From: Hygrophila difformis
Taxonomy: Eukaryota > Streptophyta > Magnoliopsida > Lamiales > Acanthaceae
NCBI GenBank assembly: GCA_030278955.1
Contig: JAOANR010000009.1
Coordinates: 42,172,245-42,236,244, forward strand
Direction: 5' to 3'
DNA length: 64,000 nt
Shown here: piece after piece, positions 1 through 11,340 of the stretch
How the letters are laid out: the number at the start of each line of letters is the position of its first letter
Numbering within the stretch: the stretch's first letter is position 1
Notes under the pieces: generated by a model
The model's input: only the letters and a program-made list of their open reading frames with translations
Told to the model about the DNA's origin: nothing
Databases searched by the model: none
Made by a program: the position numbers and the translations under genes

Positions 1-1010
1 CTGGCGGAGGAGGAGATGGCAGCGGGTTTGGTGTTGGTGGTGGTGAATGGAGATGGGGGTGAGAAGGGTGGAGGAGAACGACGGATATGGAGGTGCTCGG
101 CTGGAAATGGGCGTTGGGGATGGTGGCGGTTGGTGGCTCGCCAGAAGATGGAAAGGTGAGGGCGGTGGTGCGGCGGCTGTTGGTTGAAGGGGCGAGGGCC
201 GCGGTGGTGTAGGCGAAAGGAGGGCGGAGGAAGGGTTGTTGGAGGAGATGGAGGATGGAGAGGAAGACGGAGATGGTGGAGAGGAGCGACGGAGATGGAG
301 GCCGCCGGCCGGCCGGCGGCGGCGCGGAGATGGCGGCACGGGAGATTAGGTTTAGGGTTAGGATTAGGATTAGGGTTGGGCTTGGGGTGGTTGTGGGCTG
401 GTGGGATCATGGGCCGGAAGTAAAGTGGGCTGGAGAGTTAGGCCTGAGGAGTTGGGCTAATGGAGATGGGTTTTTAGGGAATTTTTTGGATTGAAAGCAT
501 TGGGCCAAATTTGTGTTGCTGGGCCGGATCAAATTGGACTGGACTGATTAATTTCTTAGGCCACCTGCAATTAATTAAAATTAAAAGTGATTAGTTGACC
601 AATTAATGTTTTAATTATAGCAGAAAACAGAAATAAAAACAAACATAAAAATTATAAATATATACATCAAAATATAAAATAATATAAATATGTAATTTAT
701 TCCACTTGATTATTTGGTTTGTGCTCCATTTAATGAACCCGTGTTCCACCGAATAGACAACATCGAACCAAAATTAATCAAGTGTATGATTTTTAATATT
801 TTTATCATGTTTTTGGATTTTTTAAATATGAATTTAATGAAAATAACAATATTTTTGTGTTTTTAAATACCAGCTTATTATTTATTCAAACTTACATATA
901 TCTGTCAAATTCAACTGCTTTCTTATTTAAATAAGACCGGAATGCGATCAAATGTCCATGTTTAGACACGGAAATAGATTGAAAATAATGGTCAATTTTG
1001 GCCATTATCA
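1..1010 (-). repeat. Element A, 3' LTR (partial, cut by window edge)
   Basis: This stretch matches 8606-9814 almost base for base, apart from a SINE present only in the right copy. Read on the minus strand it begins TGATAATGG at 1010, a normal TG start for an LTR. The purine-rich GTGAGGATGT (minus strand, 1011-1020) directly precedes it and looks like a polypurine tract. The copy continues beyond the left edge of the window. It contains a GC-rich part (1-420) and an AT-rich part (540-1010). Confidence 0.75.
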
Positions 1011-3856
1011 ACATCCTCACATTTAATACTGATCGTCCCCGAGCAGTTAGAGTCAGTGCTCCTAAGAGCATAGACGCTGCATATTCAATCTATTTTTGTG
1101 GCTTAAAAAATATCATTCTTTTTGGATTGGGATAAGACAACTGAAAACTACAAGCATTAAATTCTTTTGATTGCAGTGTTTAATAAAATGATACTTCTCA
1201 CTAAATCAGGCATACAAATCAGTCATTATTGATAATTTTTAATGAACGTTATGTTTAGAAAAATTCATTGATTTAATTTTAGAATTAAAGCATGACATGA
1301 ACATAAATTAAAAGCAGAGCCTCACATATAGTAGTTGCGGAAATTTCACTCACTCTCAAAATTGGGTTAATCATGAACGCTCATAATCAAATTTAATTAA
1401 ATTATCCCATAAGCTTGCAATTGGACCAACTCGTCACCGGCTCATTTCTTTCAAATCGAGATCATGAGGTCTTATTCAAGGGTTATAACGGGGCATACGG
1501 TTGTAACTTTTGGTAAGAAAGGAAATTATTGGGCTAATAGTGACAAGAATTTATTTTATCATAACGTGGCATATGTTTAAAAATTTGAGATCATCAATTT
1601 CTTTTTTTTCTTTTTTTTTCTTTTTTCTTTTGCTTTTCTTTTCGTATTGTATGACATTAGACTAAGTCTAATTTGCTTTGTCATTTGCAATTTCTTGATG
1701 TTGAAAAGAGTTCAACATTTTTTTTTTTGTGTTGAATGGAACTCAACAATTTTCTTCTTCTTATCTTTTTTTTATCGGATTTTTGTATACAGATTTGATA
1801 AATTGATGATCATAATTTGGAATGCCTTGATAAAATTTATTCTTGCACACTTGGGTTTGATTTTCTTGGTCTTTTTGTAAGGATAGGAATAATATAGAGG
1901 GCTTCAAAGAAAAATGAGGCTTAAGGGCTCAACTTGATTAATCCTAAAGGGAAAATATTTTTGGGTTTGGATTCAAAAGAAGGCCAAAATTTGGGTTTTC
2001 CTAAGTGCCTCGATCATATGCTCGATTTTTGGAATATGGCATGATCTTGAATCGGTCCCAATCGCAAGTTCTAGTTTCCTTTAATTAAAATGATTTTCAC
2101 ACATCAAATAAAAGAAATGAGTAAAAGTGACTCATGTCTCAAATCTCACATGGAATGGTTCATTCATGTCATATAATATTCTTAAATAAAATCTTTGAAA
2201 AATTCTTACAATCTATGCAATTAAATTCTCAACATGAAAATTCATTACCCAACAAGATGATGATATCATTAAATTTTTATAGCTCAAAACCTCAAAACTT
2301 CATATCATGCATGTCTTCAATTATATTATCCCAATTTAAAAGTTTGAAAATTTAATCATAAACCAAAATCAAATATGTGAATTCTTAGACAGATTTATAC
2401 ATGCTTCGCACTGGGTATATATATAAAATACTAAAATAAACAAAATAAAAATAACACACTTTTTTTTAGAGAGATTTAAGTAAAGAATCAACATCCTCAC
2501 ATTTTGAGTCTTGCTCTAAATGTGAGTAAATCAATTCCTACTCAAACAAATTATTGAAATCAAAAATAAAATAAAAGAGGAGGGAGGGAGGGGGAAAATA
2601 TTTATATAAAAGCTAGGAAAATAATTCCGATAGCCTTTTTCATCAAACCAATTAAGTGTTCGACGATTTTGGCTATGTGTGATCGCTTGGTTCATCAAAC
2701 AAGGCGATTGTTCGATGCCCAATACTTGGAAAAATTCTGATTTTCATCAAAATTGCTCGATCACATTTTGGATTTTCTAAACACATATAAAATTTAATCT
2801 ACTTGCATAAATTAGGTTGGATTAATTCTGTTCTTATAAAAGTTATTCCGGATTTTAAATTGCTTTAAATTCCAAGAATACTTTCAATTAATCACATAAT
2901 CGATCCAACCGGGAACCTTTTTGAAGCTTTAATTTTCTTTTTGGTAGTTCCACAAATTCCTGCAAAGCAAACACAGAAGAAGTTATCGGGTTTTTCTCAA
3001 AAATATCAACATCCTCACATTTAGAGTCTTAGTACTCGAAATGTGAGTTAATTGATTAGTACCCGAATTATTTAATATAATATGCACAAGATGTATATAT
3101 ATATATATGATTTTGACTTGCAGAAATTTTGGTTTGATTAATTCTGTGCTTGTGAAAATTATTCTGAATTTTAAATTTCTTTAAATTCCGGATATAATCT
3201 TCGGTCAATTACAGAACTAATCCAACCGGGAACCTGTTTAGATGCTCAGTCGGAACAGGGGCGACGGCAAGTGGGATGGTGGCCGTGGCTTGTCCGATGG
3301 TGGTGAGCAAATGGTGGTCCGGAGGTCTGCTGCTCCATTTGTTGTTTCACCAGAGATGAGGGTTTCCTCAGAGCAGTGGTGGTAATGAGGTGGATGGGCG
3401 ATGGAGCAGCGGTGGAGCTTAGTGGTCCGAAGGTGGTGGAGATGACAAACACGTGAGTCTCACGTGTTTTGCAATTTACAATTGCGAATTAGTGTAGCCC
3501 CAATGCTACACTTCTCCATTTTTCTTTGATTTTTCGTTTAATTAACCTAGATTTTGCAATTGGAGAAGTGTAATTAAACGCAAAATCAAATTAGTGTAGC
3601 CCCAACGCTACACTTCCACATTTAACTCCTTACACCAATTTCGGTGGCTCCATGATTCCTGCAAGCAAAAATACCCAATTGGTTAGGTTTTCCCCTCAAA
3701 TCAACATCCTCACATTTAGAGTTTTAGTACTCTAAATGTTTAATTGATTTGAAGGTACTTCTCTGTTCTGAAATAAATACACTAAACTAACTATGAGTAA
3801 TCAGGAGTGTAATTCTCTTAATAAACGACGCTCCATCCTCCCCGACAACGGCGCCA
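1011..3856 (-). mobile_element. Element A, short non-coding interior
   Basis: This is the interior between the two LTRs of element A, read on the minus strand from the primer site near 3856 to the polypurine tract near 1011. It has no gag or pol motif in any frame, so A looks non-autonomous (LARD-like) or internally deleted. Instead it holds degenerate repeated modules: the phrase ATCAACATCCTCACATTT occurs near 1008, 2490, 3004 and 3704, and a segment ending AATCCAACCGGGAACCT occurs near 2903 and 3219. A hairpin with GTGTAGC/GCTACAC arms is repeated near 3492 and 3594. Confidence 0.55.
3839..3856 (-). promoter_or_regulatory. Primer binding site of element A
   Basis: The minus strand reads TGGCGCCGTTGTCGGGGA, which differs at one position from the tRNA-Asp-type primer site TGGCGCCGTTGCCGGGGA known from Tat/Athila-group gypsy elements. 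It directly follows a CA dinucleotide (plus positions 3857-3858), which marks the end of the 5' LTR and fixes the element's orientation. Confidence 0.7.
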
Positions 3857-6385
3857 TGAAACTTTTGACAAATTTCCCACACGAGTATTTTCTTAAAAAG
3901 ATATTAATCCCGGTTTTATTTATTATTCCATAAAACCAATTTATGATGATGGAGTTGGGATTAAGGATATATTAGTAGGTTGTCACGTTTTTATTTACTC
4001 GTGTGAAGAAACTGTGCCCCCGAAAGCGCACGGAGTCAAAAATTGCAGTATTTATAGTAACTACCGGATCGTTCACTGGAAGATGTGCGATGGAAGCAGG
4101 GCCCACGTCGTTTTGTAAGATTTTCCACTCGGCTACTCGATTCAAGTTTGTGTTTTTAACTATCAACTACTTGACATAATTTAAATTAAGCTATGAAGCA
4201 ATTAAAATTATTTTAGAAAGCAAATTAAATTTATTCTATAAAAGCAGATAAATTTATTCTAAGAAAGCAATTAAAATTATTCTAAGAAAGGAATGAAATT
4301 ATACTAAGCTATCTATCATTAATCTAGGAAAGCAGATTTAAATTGAGACAGAAGGGACGGGAAGAAAAGAATAAAGATTGGACAAGATTCAGATGAAACA
4401 CAATTAAACTTCCATTTTAATACACAGATCTTAGCTTGGGATAATCCTTTCAGATAGCTAACTCTCATGCTTTCTAGACTGTGTTCCCTTTAACACACAG
4501 GTACTTACAGTAAGAATTTACATGCTCTTAAGAAATCAAAATCTAAGATACCACAGATACACAACTGCCCCTGCGCAGAGGTATGTCATCTATCTGTGGT
4601 GGACAAGCAACACCCGACAAATCATTAGTTGAAATGCCAAGTACTGCTATCATTCCCCCATGTCACAGCCAAAGATTCTAATCAAGCCTGAACTATCCCT
4701 TAACTATCAGTCCTAGTAGCAGTTACACAACTCTCAATACAACCGAGTGACCTCTAACGAAAGCATTTAAAAGAAAGCGATAAAGAAAGCATTTAAAATC
4801 CTATCACTCGGAGGTTTTTTTGAAAGTCTGACCCTGGTAGTAACTGAAAGCCCCCAGTCAGAATGACCGGTCAGGATCAAGAATTCCCTAATCTAGGTGA
4901 AATGCTCGCAGTGTTCACTTCCCTTCGGGTGGTTATGAGATACAAACTAATAAATTAGTTTGTTCCGGATGCACTCACTCAGGACTCAAAAATAGGCTTT
5001 GGCAGAAGAGGATAGCAGTTGAAAGGAACTCAACCCTATCTTAGAAAATAACCAAGGCCTGAGTATGGTTCCTCTAGGGTTATCTATCACACCGTATTTG
5101 AGTCCAAGTGGACCCCATCTCAGTGCAACATTTAATATCAGATTCCCAACACACAGCAATTTCGGAAAATAATAGATGTTTGAAAATCATTCCCTACACA
5201 GGTACTAGACTCTCAATAAGAACACAGACCCTTTCAATCTAGATGAGAAATACTCGCTGACTCTGCTTCTAATTTCCCAAAATCAACCCCCAGTTGGATA
5301 TGAACTAGTCATAACTGTGGAATTTATCACTTACTCAGATCCGGATTTTATAAATGAATTTTTGTTGGAAATTTATTGTGAGGCATCTGATTAAAAATCA
5401 AGACTTCTATGTCCAAGGGAAGGATCCCAAAATAATATTGACCACAATATCTACATAATAATATCATGCATAATTTTATAAAGAAGTGTAAAATTAAATA
5501 ACCTAAAATATAAGGTGGGTTTAGACAGAAGTTGATACACAGAGATGAAATAGCCGGAGATGAGAATAATTTATTTTTGGCTAAAAAGATGGCAGAAATA
5601 ACTGGGATTATCTGGACTGCAAACATCTGCTATCCAGGTCCCAACTATTCAAGGTGGAATGGTTTCTAGATTGCGGGATAGCCTTATATGTCAGTTGCCA
5701 CTGCCACTTAGACCTCCACTCTCTATGAAGTTGGAAGTAAAAACCCACATGCTCTTTTACTGCAGAAATTATTAGACGACATTGGCAAATATGATCTAAC
5801 ATTACTACAACTCGGAATTCAGGTTTGAAATTAAGATAAAGAAAGAGAAACTGTATCCGGATAGGAATCAGCTGAGCAGCTATTATAATCCCGGATGGAC
5901 GAACCGCCAAGGCTTCCACCGACCACTATTCGGACCATGCAAAATAACAACTAGTAATTAATATTCAGACTACAAGCTAGTTTATCCGTGTGGGAATACC
6001 CGCCAACATTAGTCTGATATATTCCTTACTAGCCGTTTCACACAACACAGGTAAAGACCAAAATAAATAAAAGAAAATATTTTTGGGTTATCTTGTATGA
6101 GAGACATTGGTTTCTCATGCAAGGGTATGGAATTAAATCCATAATTACTCTTTATGTCTAAATAATCACTCATTCCATAATTAAGTAATTACAGTCCGGA
6201 TTATATACTTAGATCATTAGAGTTTAATTTTTGTAGAAGAATCTTTTAATGGAAAATTGAACAAAGTTCTTTATATCAAATTAATCATGGGTTGAGATCA
6301 TTGGATTTCAACCTCAAAATATTAATATAAAGGTTCAATTAATTAATGGGGTGAGATGGAGAATAAAAATTTGGCAAAAAGGGTG

Positions 6386-6998
6386 CCAAGCATGTCGTGA
6401 GACAGAAATTGCGTCGTGAACCCACGGTTCACGACGACACGGTTCACGACGAGAGGATCACAACATGAGAGGTGGGAAATAAAAGAAATTGGATTTTTAG
6501 AAATTTAGGGTTCCGTGTCGCTAGACAAAAATTGTGTCGCGAGACGTGGTCTCGCGACACGGATCTGGCGACACGGGGGTTGGAAGTCAGAATTTTTGGA
6601 AAGTAAAAGAGATGAGGACCCTGTCGTGAGACCATAAATTGTGTCGCGAGCCTAGGCTCGCGACATGGGTCTCGCGACAGGTGGAATTTTAGAAATTTTT
6701 GCAAGACTTGGCTTCGTGTCGCTAGACAGAAAATGTGTCGCGAGGCGTGGTCTCGCGACAGGGGTCTGGCGACACGAGGCTTTCCTGAAATTTTTCTAAG
6801 TGTTTCGTCCCCAGTCGCGAGTCTCGAAAGTGTGTCGCGAGACGTGGTCTCGCGACAGGGAGGTCGAGCGACTGGGCTTTTATAAATTTTTATAAAATTT
6901 TGGCAGCATAACGCCTTATATTGCATTGCATAAAAGTACGTTGTGATCCGTGGGATCACAACGTGAATATTACGTTGCAACCCGTGGGGTTACAACGT
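6386..6998. repeat. Array of variable-arm palindromes in the element A LTR
   Basis: At least seven palindromes lie here in units of about 95-125 bp. Arms, with spacer GTG unless noted: CGTCGTGAACC/GGTTCACGACG (6413-6437, spacer CAC); GTGTCGCGAGAC/GTCTCGCGACAC (6534-6560); TGTCGCGAGCC/GGCTCGCGACA (6642-6665, spacer TA, fully self-complementary); a one-mismatch copy near 6735; TGTCGCGAGAC/GTCTCGCGACA (6833-6857); ACGTTGTGATCC/GGATCACAACGT (6938-6964); ACGTTGCAACCC/GGGTTACAACGT (6972-6998, one mismatch). Most are enclosed by a second, weaker pair such as GTGTCGCTAGAC and TCTGGCGACAC. Confidence 0.8.
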
Positions 6999-7670
6999 GA
7001 TAAAATACAATATAGGAAATGCAAATTTTGTATTATGCATAAACACTTTAACACTACCCCTTTTAGATCTAATGTACTAAAACTAAAAATAAAATAAAGA
7101 AATAAACTACCTAAAAACTAAACAAGACAAGAACAGAACACTAACAAAATAAATTAAAAAAAAACAAAAATTAATTCCTAAATACAAACTATGCTAACAA
7201 ACCAAGATTATAATAAAAACTACATTAAATCTATCAAAGGATACATATCAAGTGTAAGCACTTATTAAATCTAAATAAAGCATTAAATCTAACTAAAAAT
7301 AATAAAAATGGTCAAGTGACCAAAATGCAAAATAAGGCAATTAATGTCATGGAAGTGATCCATAACAAGGTTTTGGTGGAACATTTTCTTTTATAACATC
7401 ACAAACCGAAATATGTCCAAAACACCCATTGATTAAGTGTTTCAAACTCAAAATCCAAACTGAAAATAATGATAAATATAAAAAGTGGCTACACTACTAG
7501 AAACCCATTTATTGCCTAAAACTAAGAAACTAAAACTGAAAATGAAAAATACATGGCCATGAAACCATCTATTCTAAAATTGCTTGGGAGCACAGTGGTG
7601 CCCCCAAGTTCAAGAACAAAACTAATCTAAAAAAAATGGGTGTGTAGCTACTGTTCACTGGGGTGGGAGG

Positions 7671-7684
7671 ATATATTTATAGAG
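7671..7684 (-). promoter_or_regulatory. Possible TATA box of element A
   Basis: The minus strand reads CTCTATAAATATAT in front of a GC-richer stretch, in an LTR whose element runs on the minus strand. The position deep in the LTR fits a U3/R promoter. This rests on sequence alone. Confidence 0.35.
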
Positions 7685-7964
7685 TAGTAGAAATAAGCCC
7701 TAGGCCCAATTAAGGCCCGTGTCGCTAGACAAAGCCGCTGTGTTGTGAAATAATTCTGCTAGTGACACAACTCAAATTTGTTTTTTTAATTCTGAGGCTT
7801 GCAACGCAAGGGGGCGGGAGCTGGAGTCCAAGAAGGAAATGACAAAATTCTTGTGCCTGCGGGAGCTGAGGTCCTGGGACCTTCCGGTGAATTGAGCATG
7901 TGGGGAAATTTGAATTGAAGAGTGGAGTTGGTCATGTGACCGGCTGCTTTAATTTCTGTCTCTG

Positions 7965-8150
7965 TCCGTGTCGCGGTCGCGAGGCACTCTTTTTCTGTGT
8001 CGCGATCTCTGTGTCGCGGAACATTGTTTCGCGACATGGATTTTGTGTCCTGAGACTCCCAGTCCCTAACCATTTTTGTCTGTCCCTAAACATGTGTCGC
8101 AAGACCCCTCTCACAGTCGCTAGGCATGGTCTCGCGGCACGGATTTTGTT
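7965..8150. repeat. Second palindrome cluster in the element A LTR
   Basis: Further copies of the GTCGCG-type palindrome occur here. The clearest is TGTCGCGGAAC/GTTTCGCGACA with spacer ATT (8012-8036; one G/T opposition in the arms). Half-sites TGTCGCAAGAC, GTCGCTAGGC and GGTCTCGCGGCAC follow at 8094-8140. The cluster lies just outside the GC-rich block that starts near 8340. Confidence 0.6.
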
Positions 8151-9293
8151 TAGCGCCACCGGAGTCCCGAGGTCCGGATAAATTTTCTCTCTCTTTCCCT
8201 TCTTCTCTTTCCTCTCTTCCTCTTTTCCTCTTTCTTCTTCGTTCCCAATTTCTTCCATACTCATTTTCTTGCTTCCAATTTTCTTCTTTGGTTTTTCTTT
8301 TTCTGTCTCTCATTTTAACTTGAGAATTTTGGGATCCCCTTGCTACAGTGGGACAGCGGCGGCGGTGGCGGAGCTTGAGGGAGGCGGAGGTGACCGGAGG
8401 CGTCGGAATGGAGAGGGCGGCGACGGCAGGCTCGGCGGTGGCAGCGGGCGTCGGGAATTGGTGGTTGAGGGACAGCGGAGGCGGAGCAGCGGCTGGAACT
8501 TCTAGGCTGCCAGAGGAGATGGAGGCGCGATGCGGTGGTGGGGAGCTCGGGCTGCTGCCGGATCTGTTGGCGACGACTGGAGGTGCCGGAGGAGAGGGGT
8601 GGTGACTGGCCGAGGAGGAGATGGCAGCGGGTTTGGTGTTGGTGGTGGTGAATGGAGATGGGGGTGAGAAGGGTGGAGGAGAGCGACGGATATGGAGGTG
8701 CTCGGCTGGAAATGGGTGTTGGGGATGGTGGCGGTTGGTGGCTCGCCGGAAGATGGAAAGGTGAGGGCGGTGGTGCGGCGGCTGTTGGTTGAAGGGGCGA
8801 GGGCCGCGGTGGTGGAGGCGAAATGAGGGCGGAGGAAGGGTTGTTGGAGGAGATGGAGGATGAAGAGGAAGACGGAGATGGTGGAGAGGAGCGACGGAGA
8901 TGGAGGCCGCCGGCCGGCCGGCGGCGGCGCGGAGATGGCGGCGGCAAGGGAGATTAGATTTAGGGTTAGGGTTAGGATTAGGGTTGGGCTTGGGGTGGTT
9001 GTGGGCTGGTGGGATCATGGGCCGGAAGTAAAGTGGGCTGGAGAGTTAGGCCTGAGGAGTTGGGCTAATGGAGATGGGTTTTTAGGGAATTTTTTGGATT
9101 GAAAGCGTTGGGCCAAATTTGTGTTGCTGGGCCGGATCAAATTGGACTGGACTGATAAATTTCTTGGGCCACCTGCAATTAATTAAAATTAAAAGTGATT
9201 AGTGGACCAATTAATGTTTTAATTATAGCAGAAAATAGAAATAAAAACAAACATAAAAATTATAAATATATACATCAAAATATAAAATAATAT

Positions 9294-9472
9294 GACCAAC
9301 AGCAGTTGGCTTGAGTGGATGGGGGCTCTAGTCGCTTAAGCAAGGTCTCGGGTTCGAGACTTGTGTATGCAAAAAACTGGTTTGGGAGAGGCGCCCTTAA
9401 TTGCCCTTGCAGATCCTCGAGGGATTAGTCTTGGGTCCAATGTGGCCTGAGGATACCCTGGTATTCACCTAA
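9294..9472 (+). mobile_element. tRNA-derived SINE, full length, inside the element A LTR
   Basis: A 179-bp insertion absent from the partner LTR (compare 660-690). It has a polymerase III A-box-like TGGCTTGAGTGG, a B-box-like GGTTCGAGACT, and a 3' end of CTGGTATTCACC plus an A-run. Both sides carry AAAATATAAAATAATAT (9277-9293 and 9473-9489), which is present once in the empty partner LTR, so the duplication is real. Related 3' fragments lie at 17333-17447 and 24553-24625. It encodes no protein and would depend on a LINE for movement. Confidence 0.85.
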
Positions 9473-9839
9473 AAAATATAAAATAATATAAATATGTAAT
9501 TTATTCCACTTGATTATTTGGTTTGTGCTCCATTTAATGAACCCGTGTTCCACCGAATATACAACATCGAACCAAAATTAATCAAGTGTATGATTTTTAA
9601 TATTTTTATCATGTTTTTGGATTTTTTTAATATGAATTTAATGAAAATTACAATATTTTTGTGTTTTTAAATACCAGCTTATTATTTATACAAACTTACA
9701 TATATCTGTCAAATTCAACTGCTTTCTTATTTAAATAAGACCGGAATGCGATCAAATGTCCATGTTTAGACACGGAAATAGATTGAAAATAATGGTCAAT
9801 TTTGGCCATTATCACTGATCTTTTCCATTTCGCTCGAGT

Positions 9840-11340
9840 CAGCAAAGAATCTTTTCCCACTGACCTGCGCCCTATCCAGATGCTCTAATGCTTTTGGAAT
9901 TCTTCATTGAACTGCTTCTGTTTTCCCTGGGGCATCATGACCCTAATGATCCAAGACACAAACTCCTCCTCAACTTCAATGTTTGAGGAGACGAACTTGG
10001 TGCTGCTTCCCATGGCCGGCCGAAAGAGGCTTATTTCATCCGAAAACACATATCATAGTTGGATTATTAGACATCAAAGCAGTCCGGACTCGGCCAAACC
10101 TCATCAACAAGAGCCTCTGGCTTTTATGATATATCTACTCACCAAATTCTTTTGGTGTGCTCCTTTCAAGGCCGTATTGCTTGAAGTTTACCCTTTGGCC
10201 TCTGAGATTCTCACTGGAACTTGCCTTCCCCTGGTCGGCTATGCGGGTATATCGGCCATGTTGCTGGTTGGGAAAAGGGTTTCTCAGATAAATCTCGCGG
10301 TCCTCTTTGGTTTCTTCATCTATGGTTGGTTTGGCATTTCCGTGACATATCTGGTTTTCCTTCTCAAGATCTTAATCCTATCATCCCAATAAGCATTACT
10401 CTACTCAAGACACCTCTTCCTCATATGTCGATTTCCAAATGGATTGGCTACTTTATGGACCGAACGGCATATCAAGCATTTTCTAAATATACTTATCGGA
10501 CGGCCAATTTCAACTGGATTAAGGATATTGGGACTTCTCCTTCCAGGTCCCTTCTTAAAAAATCTCTAGCTCAAATTTGGAATAGATGTACACTTCCTTG
10601 CCCCATCTTCAATGGCTCTACTGCTCTAGCCAATGCTATCATTCCGGTTGAAATATATACCCGCACTTGGTCAGCCGTCAATTTGGCTTTGCTCAAGATC
10701 TTGTGTTAGCCTATCATGATGATGGTGAGTACACTCCCTCATTGAGCAGGGAGCAATGCACGGCTTGGAATCGGCGTCTTATCAATTTTGAAGTTCCAAA
10801 ATTTGTTGTTCTTGTTGGGATATCGATGGATCGCTTCCGAAATTAGTGGGATGGTGTTGCTCATACTTTCTTCAACGGAGATCTGAATCAGCACTTACAG
10901 AACTGTGGGCTTTCTCCGATGCTTTCGTCACCATCTTTGGTTCTTCCTTCGTCTGGCTCTCCTGCTAGGAGGAGTCAAAGCAGATATCCTCTTTCTCGAG
11001 AAAGTAAGTTCCTTGTTTTGTATAGCTATGTGTATCCCCAATATCCCTCTCAACTAACCAATGCTTTCTTCGCAGGATTAAAGAAGAACAGCTATTCTCT
11101 TGTAATTCTCGACTCTACGTCCCCTACTCCTGCACCAGTCTCCAGCCAAAAGAGAACCATCAACCCCTCGACTGACCCAGGAAAACTTTCTCGCCAGCTA
11201 AAACTCCAAAGCGGTCAACCCGTTCACCTCTTGGGAGAGTCACCACTTTACAGGAGCAGGTATGTTAAATCCTTCGATCTGTTGCATTATTCTTCCTAGA
11301 TTGGATTCTAGCTCACTTTTCTTTTCTTTAGGTTCCCTGT
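9840..11340 (+). pseudogene. Broken plant mobile domain (PMD) gene
   Basis: Pieces in different frames resemble the plant mobile domain carried by some plant transposons and related host proteins. Around 10110-10260 an FxxxxLxKFxxC..YPLA..I..GT pattern resembles the domain's middle. Around 10290-10340 GPLWFLHLWL is the family's GP-hydrophobic-LWL motif. Near 10680 a second frame reads FGLAQDLVLAY, like the family's QFGxxQxxPxP box. Stops at 10390 and 10707, frame changes and a missing start show it is not functional. Spacers at about 11005-11076 and 11257-11333 look like GT...AG introns. Assignment is from motif memory, so it is moderate. Confidence 0.45.

Larger units (their letters stand above)
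3857..9814 (-). repeat. Element A, 5' LTR (about 5.8 kb plus a SINE)
   Basis: Read on the minus strand it starts TGATAATGG at 9814 and ends in CA at 3857, just before the primer site. The length is 5958 bp, or about 5.76 kb without the SINE and its duplicated target. LTRs of this size are known from Tat/Ogre-type elements. No coding domain was recognised between 3857 and 8086; that stretch is AT-rich DNA plus the palindrome array at 6386-6998. The left boundary rests on the primer site, because only about 1 kb of the partner LTR is in the window. Confidence 0.6.

Noticed and set aside
340..385. Interstitial telomere repeat (TTAGGG/TTTAGGG-like), also at 8957-8985
   Set aside because: Only about four degenerate units, mixed with GGATTA, and part of the LTR in both copies. 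It looks like the AACCCTAA-type promoter box common in plant DNA rather than telomeric DNA.
5348..5919. Two overlapping minus-strand ORFs in the LTR of element A
   Set aside because: No family resemblance, and the composition matches neighbouring non-coding LTR sequence.
8086..9018. 310-aa minus-strand proline/histidine-rich ORF
   Set aside because: It is a low-complexity frame through a GC-rich part of the LTR. The partner LTR does not keep the same frame throughout, and other frames there are open too.
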